6,684 nt of DNA from an uncultured Dehalococcoidia bacterium (lineage in GTDB: Bacteria; Chloroflexota; Dehalococcoidia; Lucifugimonadales; GCA-2712585): contig CAJXDJ010000048.1 in the NCBI GenBank assembly GCA_913052045.1, positions 1 through 6,684 of the forward strand. The letters run 5' to 3'. The translations under genes and the position numbers were made by a program. Within the stretch, counting starts at the first letter, position 1. Every line of letters starts with the position of its first letter. Below, piece after piece: positions 1 to 4,914 of the stretch. The notes beneath the pieces were generated by a model, which saw nothing but the letters and a program-made list of their open reading frames with translations, had not been told where the DNA came from and made no database searches.

Positions 1-27
1 TTTAGGGTTAGGGTGAGGGTGAGGTTG
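1..27. repeat. Telomere-like G-rich short repeat at window edge
   Basis: The first 24 bases are four imperfect heptad or hexad units (TTTAGGG, TTAGGG, TGAGGG, TGAGG). On the minus strand they read CCTCACCCTCACCCTAACCC. Strings of this kind (CACCCTAACCC) are common dispersed low-complexity elements in many bacterial genomes, where they encode PHPNP-like peptides when read through. Here the repeat replaces the expected DnaB coding sequence. It is more likely a dispersed repeat or assembly edge than a true telomere. Confidence 0.55.
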
Positions 28-594
28 GTCAAAACCAGACATGATTTGTGTTGAGGCGGAATCTGAAGACTCCGTTAGGGTGGAGCGATCTTCGAGGAAT
101 TGATCTAGTACTTCCCTAATGGAAACAAATTCTCTGGAGGACTGACTCGATCGTACTTTGAAAAGGAGGTCTTCGGCGTGAGATAATGTGCCATCTTCAT
201 CTGCAGTCCCATCATAGCCGAGAACCGATATTTGGGAGGCTGCGCTGATTAATCGGCGCATCGTGGCAGTTCTTGAGACTATGCGAGCGTAATGTTCTAT
301 ATGTAATGATGTCGGCACAGAAGAAACGAGATGACTTAGATATGCTGCTCCTCCTATGACATCCAGGCGTTCTTGTAGGTTAAGATCATGTGTAACTGTA
401 ACTTGATTAATAGCCTCGCCACGTTGGAAGAGACGCAAGCAGGCTTGGTAGCAAAATGAATTACGCTCTCGATAAAAATCCTCTGGTTTGAGGATAGGGA
501 GCGCCTTTAAAAGGGCGTCAGGATCGATGAGGAGTGACCCAATCACTGCCTCTTCTGCCTCGATGTCGTGAGGTTGTAATCGCTCTTGGTACAC
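1..594 (-). CDS. dnaB: Replicative DNA helicase DnaB, N-terminal part (cut by window edge)
   Basis: DnaB is the hexameric ATP-driven helicase that unwinds DNA at the replication fork and binds primase through its N-terminal domain. The 198 readable codons begin MYQERLQPHDIEAEEAVIGS, matching the family opening (PQ-x-x-EAE-x-AVLGSLL), and continue with DALLKALPILKPEDFYRERN and the GGAAYLSHLVSSVPT segment of the helical N-terminal domain (about residues 8-110). The linker helix is near residues 158-172 (EFVSIREVLDQFLED). The Walker A ATPase domain is not present. The GTG start at 594 is the only reasonable one after an in-frame stop at 627-625; GGAGG at 602-598 sits only 3 bases away, closer than usual. 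It lies 123 bases downstream of rplI on the same strand, the classical arrangement. Oddity: after SGFD (residues 186-189) the family expects a LD-x-x-x-GG sequence, but here QPHPHPNPK is encoded by a G-rich repeat. Confidence 0.93.
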   Translation of the reverse strand, partial: MYQERLQPHDIEAEEAVIGSLLIDPDALLKALPILKPEDFYRERNSFCYQACLRLFQRGEAINQVTVTHDLNLQERLDVIGGAAYLSHLVSSVPTSLHIEHYARIVSRTATMRRLISAASQISVLGYDGTADEDGTLSHAEDLLFKVRSSQSSREFVSIREVLDQFLEDRSTLTESSDSASTQIMSGFDQPHPHPNPK

Positions 595-717
595 GGCCCT
601 CCAGCCACGGCCAAGCCTTTGTTCTCAACCGTAAGTGATATCGTTTTAAGGTTACAAGACTATGTTTTCCAGACAGTTGATTAGGGGCCTGGCATTGGGT
701 TTTGTTGTTCTGCTGAC
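595..717 (-). other. rplI-dnaB intergenic spacer
   Basis: The 123 bases between the rplI stop and the dnaB start hold no gene on the minus strand and no hairpin followed by a T-run, so co-transcription of the pair is likely. GGCC at 609-612 can pair with GGCC near 595-598, placing the dnaB ribosome site in a short loop; this pairing is weak and speculative. Confidence 0.4.
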
Positions 718-1344
718 TTATTCTTCTGCAAATATTTTAGTTTCATCCGACTGTTCATCAATCGCTGCTGGTTTATTAGAAGAGGCCAATGAAACGTCAT
801 CTTTATTTGCTTCGGCGTCTAAGGCAATCTCCTCGTCATCGGATTCGTAAATCTCTGCCACACCAGGAACAGCCTCCTCGAATGGAAGGTCATCTTTGCC
901 TTCCGCGCTAGCCACAATTTTGATAGAGGCAGAAACGTTCTGAAGAAGTTGGATGTTTATCTCATATGAACCAGGCTGTTTAATAGACTCATTCAGTTCT
1001 ACCATGCGTCTTTCCACGGTTTGTCCTGTGGATTCCTTTAGGTGCTCTAATATAGCCGCGATCGAGATAGACCCATAATATTGGCCTGTAGGTCCGACTC
1101 GTCCGGACAAAGCCAGGGTGGCACCATCGATTTTTTGGGCTATGGATGTGGCTTCTTTTGTCTCGACTGAACGCTTTTCCCCAGCTATTTTTTGAATCTT
1201 TTCAATTCTTCGGATCTGGTCAGGTGTAGCAATTGTAGCCAGTCCCTTGGGAAGCAGATAATTCCGGGCAAAGCCGCTTTTTACTTCTTTAATCTCGCCG
1301 GCCAATGCGACGTTTGTAACATCTTCCAGGAAAAGAATGCGCAC
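718..1344 (-). CDS. rplI: 50S ribosomal protein bL9 with acidic C-terminal extension
   Basis: bL9 binds 23S rRNA through its N-terminal domain near the base of the L1 stalk and extends outward as a long helix with a second domain at the tip. The N-terminal signature is clear: G16-EIKEVKSGFARNYLLPKGLA, with V21, G24, N28, L30 and P32. The connecting helix is about residues 41-72, and the C-terminal domain (about 78-147) keeps GRVGPTGQYYGSIS and the ERRMVELNESIKQPGSYEI strand region. Standard bL9 is about 150 residues, but this one has 208: a tail from about 148 holds 20 Asp/Glu against 4 Lys and looks disordered. The start is GTG at 1344 with GAGG at 1353-1356, eight bases away. It is followed by dnaB. 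The usual upstream partners rpsF, ssb and rpsR are absent; a divergent amidohydrolase lies there instead, so rplI appears to start its own transcript. Confidence 0.96.
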   Translation of the reverse strand: MRILFLEDVTNVALAGEIKEVKSGFARNYLLPKGLATIATPDQIRRIEKIQKIAGEKRSVETKEATSIAQKIDGATLALSGRVGPTGQYYGSISIAAILEHLKESTGQTVERRMVELNESIKQPGSYEINIQLLQNVSASIKIVASAEGKDDLPFEEAVPGVAEIYESDDEEIALDAEANKDDVSLASSNKPAAIDEQSDETKIFAEE

Positions 1345-1376
1345 GTGGTATACCTCAAGAATCTAGATTAAGGGTA

Positions 1377-1405
1377 ATTATACCGTATAGACTGCTGCGC
1401 TTAAA
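1377..1405 (-). promoter_or_regulatory. Predicted sigma-70-type promoter of rplI-dnaB
   Basis: On the minus strand a perfect TATAAT -10 box (plus-strand ATTATA at 1377-1382) follows a 17-base spacer from a weak -35 box, TTTAAG (1400-1405, 3 of 6 matches). Transcription would start near 1370, giving a leader of about 26 bases before the GTG of rplI. The perfect -10 and correct placement support it; the -35 is weak. Confidence 0.45.
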
Positions 1406-1426
1406 GGAGGGACTTTCTGAGTATAA

Positions 1427-1442
1427 CAAGCAATAGTGCTTG
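1427..1442. promoter_or_regulatory. Inverted repeat in the divergent rplI / amidohydrolase promoter region
   Basis: CAAGCA-ATAG-TGCTTG is a perfect 6-bp inverted repeat with a 4-base centre. Its right arm overlaps the TTGACA box at 1440-1445, so a bound regulator could block that promoter. The repeat is visible; an operator role is inference, and a 6-bp arm pair could arise by chance. Confidence 0.35.
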
Positions 1443-1468
1443 ACAGCGCTGAATCTCATCTCTAAGTT
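1440..1468 (+). promoter_or_regulatory. Possible promoter of the amidohydrolase gene
   Basis: A perfect TTGACA at 1440-1445 is followed, after 17 bases, by TAAGTT at 1463-1468, a poor -10 (3 of 6). Position relative to the gene start at 1498 is suitable, with a leader of roughly 22-25 bases that contains the GAGAGG ribosome site at 1483-1488. Confidence 0.35.
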
Positions 1469-1497
1469 TGGTTTAGTTGGCTGAGAGGTAGTGATCC

Positions 1498-2727
1498 ATG
1501 AAAGTATTGACCGGGGCAACATTGTTCGATGGCACTGGGGCGCAGCCTTTGGAAAATGCGGTCGTTATTGTAGAAAATGACCGGATATTGGAAGTAGGAG
1601 TTGCGCCATCTATCAGCTTTCCAGCCGAAGCCGAGGTGTTTGATCTGAAAGGACTGACGTTGCTGCCTGGACTTATTGATGTCCACGATCATCTCGGCCA
1701 CAACGACTATGCCCTTATGGATCGCTGGGAATTAGATGCCCCAAATAGCTATCGACACATAAGGACCGCTAATGTTTTAGAGGAAGTATTGGATATGGGC
1801 TATACGGCGGTTCGTGATGGAGGAGGCCTGGATATTGGCTTCAAAAGGGCTGTCTCTGAAGGTCTAATTCCGGGCCCGAGGCTGTCCCTGTCCCTTAGCC
1901 TAATTTCCCCAACTGGAGGATTGTCCGATATTCGAACACCGTCATTTCATTGTTGTCCTCGACCAACAAGTTTGACTTTGCCAAGCGGGGTCGCAGACGG
2001 ACCAGATGCGGTGAGGACCAAAGTCAGAGAAATGTGTCGTTTGGGTGCCGATGTAATAAAGTGCGCAAGCACTGGAGGAGCTAGTTCTAGAGATGGGCAT
2101 GGTCCTCTAGATAGAGAGTTCAATAAAGACGAACTCGAGGCATTAGTTGATGAGGCCCATAAACAAGGCAGACGTGTCATGTGCCATGCGCTAGGTGGAC
2201 CCGGGTTGCGTCAAGCCGTAGAGGCTGGTGTTGATAGTATAGAACATGGTACATACTTAAATAGGGATCCAGAGCTGTTCTCCATAATGGCTGGACAAAA
2301 CATCTATTATGTTCCAACCCTTTTGGTTTATGTTTTTCATCGAGATAATGTTAGACAGGAAGTAAAAATCCGCGCTAGAACACTCTACAATGACCATATA
2401 CAAAGCGTTCAACAAGCTCAGGACGCAGGGGTTAAAGTAGTGGCTGGGACGGATTCTGGGGGATGGGGACATCCCCCGAACGCGGGCGAACTGGAATGCT
2501 TGGTTAATGAGGCAGGATTGGATACGAAGCAAGTACTTCTAGCGGCAACGGGAATAGCTGCCCAATGTCTTGGCTGGGAGAAGGATATAGGTACTATAGA
2601 AAAAGGCAAATTGGCCGATTTGCTAGCAGTCAAAGGAGATCCTCTTAAGGACATCCGCATACTTAAATCTAAGAAGAACATCAAGTTGGTTCTTAAAGGA
2701 GGGGCCATTCATCGTGATACTAGATGA
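1498..2727 (+). CDS. Metal-dependent amidohydrolase (imidazolonepropionase / Xaa-Pro dipeptidase-like family)
   Basis: This is a cytosolic amidohydrolase-superfamily enzyme, likely hydrolysing an amide, peptide or ring C-N bond with two bound metal ions. An N-terminal beta-sandwich part (about 1-55) is followed by a TIM barrel opened by LPGLIDVHDH. All metal ligands are visible: H63 and H65 (HDH), K188 in DVIKCASTGG (the normally carbamylated Lys), H230 (VMCHALG), H250 (SIEHG) and D319 (AGTDSG). The closing IGTIEKGKLADLLAVKGDPL motif (365-384) is typical of the family. Length 409 is normal and no signal peptide is seen. GAGAGG at 1483-1488, nine bases before the ATG, supports the start. It converges on the RraA-like gene with one base between stops, and diverges from rplI. 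Members include N-acyl-amino-acid, dipeptide and organophosphate-acting enzymes, so the substrate cannot be named. The segment at 149-157 (SFHCCPRPT) has a Cys pair that may vary among relatives. Confidence 0.9.
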   Translation: MKVLTGATLFDGTGAQPLENAVVIVENDRILEVGVAPSISFPAEAEVFDLKGLTLLPGLIDVHDHLGHNDYALMDRWELDAPNSYRHIRTANVLEEVLDMGYTAVRDGGGLDIGFKRAVSEGLIPGPRLSLSLSLISPTGGLSDIRTPSFHCCPRPTSLTLPSGVADGPDAVRTKVREMCRLGADVIKCASTGGASSRDGHGPLDREFNKDELEALVDEAHKQGRRVMCHALGGPGLRQAVEAGVDSIEHGTYLNRDPELFSIMAGQNIYYVPTLLVYVFHRDNVRQEVKIRARTLYNDHIQSVQQAQDAGVKVVAGTDSGGWGHPPNAGELECLVNEAGLDTKQVLLAATGIAAQCLGWEKDIGTIEKGKLADLLAVKGDPLKDIRILKSKKNIKLVLKGGAIHRDTR

Positions 2728-2728
2728 G

Positions 2729-3394
2729 CTAGATTCTATTTGGAGGAATCGGTAGGGGCCACGCTTTTCTTAGATCCGATAAATTTCTGTTCGATTTTAA
2801 TTCTTTTCGCATCCAAATCTCTCGAGCCTCCATTTCCTGGCAGAAAGGCAAGAGTAACGCTGCTTGGTCTGGAGTTGCTGTGATCACTCCGTCTTCATCA
2901 GCCAAAATTAAATCTCCTGGGGAAATCACCACACCGCCAACTGTGACGGGGACGTTTACTCCACCCTCAGTGATACCCGTTCTCTTTATGGTAACTGCCG
3001 ACGTGCCACAGGAGAAGGTTGGAAACTTTAATTGACGCAGTGCTACTTGGTCTGTCGCCGGCCCGTCAGTTACCACGCCGATTATTCCAACTTCAAGAGC
3101 CCCGATAGCAGCAAATTCTCCCCAATTGGCGATTCGAGACTCTCCGGATCGATTCATGACTAAAACATCACCCTTTTGGGCGATCGCTAATGCTTCTGAT
3201 ACCGCCGTATCAATTTGAGGATAGGCTTGTACGGTCAATGCACGGCCAACTAACTTTACTGGTTTCCAAACAGCATTTATGGACGAGTCCAGCCCTGAAT
3301 CCAGCGCATGCCCTAAGGACGCTGGGGCGATTTTACAATAAGATTCAATTAAGGCAGGATCCAATATGTCAACGCGAGGGTTAATAACTATCAT
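2729..3394 (-). CDS. RraA family protein (HMG/CHA aldolase or oxaloacetate decarboxylase-like)
   Basis: Members of this fold either cleave 4-hydroxy-4-methyl-2-oxoglutarate type acids to pyruvate (class II, divalent metal), decarboxylate oxaloacetate, or, as RraA, bind RNase E. The family blocks are in order: GRALTVQ (50-56), KGDVLVMNR (74-82), ANWGEFAAIGAL (89-100), GIIGVVTDGPATD (103-115), FPTFSCGTSAV (124-134), NVPVTVGGVVISPGDLILADEDGVI (147-171). The 221-residue length is usual. The metal-linked Asp is D115, but the preceding Arg of the common R-D pair, which contacts substrate in characterised aldolases, is T114. The start ATG has GGAG (CTCC on plus, 3402-3405) seven bases upstream. It is convergent with the amidohydrolase and not co-transcribed with it. 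An enzyme is more likely than an RNase E regulator, since no RNase E partner is visible; substrate unknown. Confidence 0.88.
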   Translation of the reverse strand: MIVINPRVDILDPALIESYCKIAPASLGHALDSGLDSSINAVWKPVKLVGRALTVQAYPQIDTAVSEALAIAQKGDVLVMNRSGESRIANWGEFAAIGALEVGIIGVVTDGPATDQVALRQLKFPTFSCGTSAVTIKRTGITEGGVNVPVTVGGVVISPGDLILADEDGVITATPDQAALLLPFCQEMEAREIWMRKELKSNRNLSDLRKAWPLPIPPNRI

Positions 3395-3430
3395 GCAACT
3401 TCTCCATACATGGGATTGATGTCTAGAACA

Positions 3431-3446
3431 TCATATAATAATTCAT
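3431..3446. promoter_or_regulatory. AT-rich element with overlapping -10-like boxes between divergent genes
   Basis: TATAAT is present on the plus strand at 3434-3439 and a TATTAT-like box reads on the minus strand over 3435-3440, between the divergent RraA-like and HTH-like genes. I found no acceptable -35 box at 16-18 bases on either side, so this is only a weak promoter candidate. Confidence 0.25.
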
Positions 3447-3532
3447 GACTTTAGTATTGGTTAGGTGCCAGTCTTTGAGAAAATATATTGGTACAAGGAA
3501 CGTATGGGGTCGTGGCCCATAGCATTCATCTT

Positions 3533-3545
3533 GGAGGCAAAAGTG
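3533..3545 (+). promoter_or_regulatory. Ribosome binding site that fixes the start of the HTH-like gene
   Basis: GGAGG at 3533-3537 is followed by five bases and GTG at 3543-3545. The open frame begins earlier, at GTG 3465, but nothing upstream of that codon resembles a Shine-Dalgarno site. An ATG at 3504 has only AAGGA at 3495-3499, four bases away. Confidence 0.6.
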
Positions 3546-3896
3546 ATATCTCGGCAAATTACATTGGAAGGATACCTTGATACATGGGAAGCTAATGATC
3601 AACATGCCAATTTTAAGGCAGAAGTGGTAGCCTATTCTAGACTTGACCCAATGATTACCATAGATCGAATGAGTCGGGCGACGAACATTTCCGTCGGAGC
3701 ATTAACTAAATATATATTGGCGAAATGGGCTGCATCAGGCAGCGAAGGATTGCTTGAAATTGGCCCGAGGGTTGTTGATCAAATGAATAACGTAATAGAA
3801 AAAGCTGAGACTATTGGGGATGATCCGACTCGGCTTAGTGCTTATTATGTGCTAAGCGATATTATATCGTGGTTAAACTACCCCCTGCGCAAGTAA
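3543..3896 (+). CDS. Small HTH-like protein, resembling DUF6027
   Basis: The favoured product is a 117-residue soluble protein starting MISRQITLEGYLDTWEANDQ, chosen because GGAGG precedes GTG 3543 with ideal spacing; the frame stays open upstream to GTG 3465 (143 residues), where no ribosome site is seen. Residues 36-62 (LDPMITIDRMSRATNISVGALTKYILAKW region, opening PMITIDR and closing YILAKW) look like a helix-turn-helix with the turn at TNIS (47-50). A helical tail follows (77-113), ending DIISWLNYPL. From memory the whole pattern (TLE-x-YL-x-TWE, HANFKAEV, YSRLDP, ISVGAL-x-KY, KWAASGSE) fits the bacterial family DUF6027, function unknown. That assignment is recall, not a search. DNA binding is inferred from the HTH-like segment only. 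It is followed by 135 bases without a gene and is divergent from the RraA-like gene. Confidence 0.75.
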   Translation: MISRQITLEGYLDTWEANDQHANFKAEVVAYSRLDPMITIDRMSRATNISVGALTKYILAKWAASGSEGLLEIGPRVVDQMNNVIEKAETIGDDPTRLSAYYVLSDIISWLNYPLRK

Positions 3897-4031
3897 GAAA
3901 CCACGTGTCAGAAAAGCAAGGATAAAATCGAATAGGTTATGTAAATCGCTGGAACTTCGTCCAATTTGTCTAGAAACTTGGAGCAATTGTTTAATATACT
4001 TAAGACCCGATCTCGGAACATGTAACTACGA
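3897..4031. other. Intergenic region with a candidate -10 box before the lipoprotein gene
   Basis: No open frame or RNA gene was recognised here. TATACT at 3995-4000 (5 of 6 to TATAAT) lies 31 bases before the lipoprotein ATG and could be its -10 box. No acceptable -35 was found at the normal distance, and no hairpin plus T-run terminator is visible after the upstream gene. Confidence 0.35.
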
Positions 4032-4796
4032 ATGGTAACGTTGAACTATAGAAAACTAATTGCACTCTTCGGCCTTTTGGTGGGTGTTCTAGGTCTTGTT
4101 ATGTGTGGAGGGGACGAAAAAATTCAGGATCAAGGTGATCCGGCCCCCACAGCTACTTCCGTCCCTATACCGACTGCAACATCAACTCCTTCGCCTACCC
4201 CAACCCCTATTATCATCGAAAAGATTGTAGAGAAAATTTATATCTATGTTGCTACCCCCACCCCAACTACTAAAGCCCCAGAACCAGTAGCGACAGCAGC
4301 ACCGACAGCGGCACCGACAGCAGCACCGACAGCGGTACCGACAGCGGTACCGACAGCGGCACCGACAGCGGCACCGACAGCGGCACCAACACCAACTGCC
4401 ACTCCTATTCCTTTGCCTACTCCAACCCCTACGCCCACTCCTCTACCTACCTTAAGGCCTACGCCAACTAGAATAGCGTCAGCCGACGCTTCAAATGCTC
4501 CGCCCTTTCCAAATACATTCTTGGGGAATGTTTATATAGGTGGGACTATAGCTCCGGACGGTATGGAGATCTTTGCGACTGTAGCAACTTTCCAGACACA
4601 ATTTGCAGTGGTCGAAAACGGCAAATACAGTCTTACAGTAGGCCCGCCTTCTGTAGGCTATTGGGGTAGCACGATTGTTTTTGAAGCGCTTATTAATGGA
4701 GTCCCAATTCCGGCCATTGAAACGGTTGAATTCAAAGCTGCTAGTATTAGTCCTCCCACGTATCTAATAAATCAGCTAGATCTCCACTTTCCCTAA
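4032..4796 (+). CDS. Predicted lipoprotein with Pro/Thr-rich linker and C-terminal beta-rich domain
   Basis: The protein (254 residues) appears to be exported and anchored at the cell surface, with a small domain displayed on a flexible stalk. A basic start (YRK) and hydrophobic stretch (about 9-24) lead to C25 followed by GG, a lipobox-like LVMC; Met at -1 is atypical. Residues 36-146 form a linker rich in Pro, Thr and Ala, including seven APTA/VPTA units, interrupted by the charged-hydrophobic stretch IIIEKIVEKIYIYV (60-73). The last 95 residues (NTFLGNVYIGGTIAPDGMEI, then ENGKYSLTV and TVEFKA) look like an immunoglobulin- or transthyretin-like beta sandwich of the kind seen at the ends of Chloroflexota surface proteins. 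Function unknown. No convincing Shine-Dalgarno precedes the ATG; it is the only usable start close to the signal peptide. It is followed, 118 bases on, by the exporter gene in the same direction. Confidence 0.8.
   Translation: MVTLNYRKLIALFGLLVGVLGLVMCGGDEKIQDQGDPAPTATSVPIPTATSTPSPTPTPIIIEKIVEKIYIYVATPTPTTKAPEPVATAAPTAAPTAAPTAVPTAVPTAAPTAAPTAAPTPTATPIPLPTPTPTPTPLPTLRPTPTRIASADASNAPPFPNTFLGNVYIGGTIAPDGMEIFATVATFQTQFAVVENGKYSLTVGPPSVGYWGSTIVFEALINGVPIPAIETVEFKAASISPPTYLINQLDLHFP
4299..4391 (+). repeat. 12-bp tandem repeat encoding APTA/VPTA
   Basis: Seven complete units of GCACCGACAGCG or close variants (third codon position GCG/GCA; two units start GTA) fill 4299-4382, followed by a degenerate partial unit GCACCAACA. 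Units differ by single bases, so the array can change length by slippage without breaking the frame. It encodes the most regular part of the lipoprotein linker. Confidence 0.93.
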
Positions 4797-4854
4797 TATG
4801 GTTAGTGGCAAATAACCCTAGGCCGATTGCTGGAAAGGCACGGAAGTCGAAAGT

Positions 4855-4870
4855 TTGAGAGTCGACTCAA
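4855..4870. promoter_or_regulatory. Palindrome upstream of the MFS exporter
   Basis: GAGTCGACTC at 4859-4868 is a perfect 10-bp palindrome. The wider TTGAG-AGTCGA-CTCAA is an alternative 5-bp inverted repeat. It sits about 45 bases before the exporter ATG in the 118-base gap (4797-4914) that otherwise shows no gene or convincing promoter. A local regulator site is plausible but unproven. Confidence 0.3.
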
Positions 4871-4914
4871 TTGCTTAATTCCCTACTCCAAACCAGAAAG
4901 CGTTAAATGACGAT

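Noticed and set aside
1..27. True telomere or linear replicon end
   Set aside because: Only four imperfect units, and they are fused in frame to dnaB; a bacterial dispersed repeat or contig edge is simpler.
662..850. 62-codon plus-strand open frame with a signal-peptide-like start
   Set aside because: It lies opposite the rplI-dnaB spacer and the rplI 3' end, has no ribosome site, and its Ser-rich end is the antisense of the acidic bL9 tail.
1462..2708. Several minus-strand frames over the amidohydrolase
   Set aside because: They lie over a full-length gene with intact metal ligands and resemble no family I recognise.
3423..3605. 60-codon minus-strand frame upstream of the RraA-like gene
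   Set aside because: It lies antisense to the HTH-like gene start, has no ribosome site and resembles nothing known.
4299..4391. CRISPR-like array
   Set aside because: Units are 12 bp, directly adjacent with no spacers, and in frame with a coding linker.
4244..4438. Minus-strand frame encoding a Gly/Val/Ala repeat protein
   Set aside because: It is the antisense reading of the Pro/Thr/Ala linker and its 12-bp repeat.
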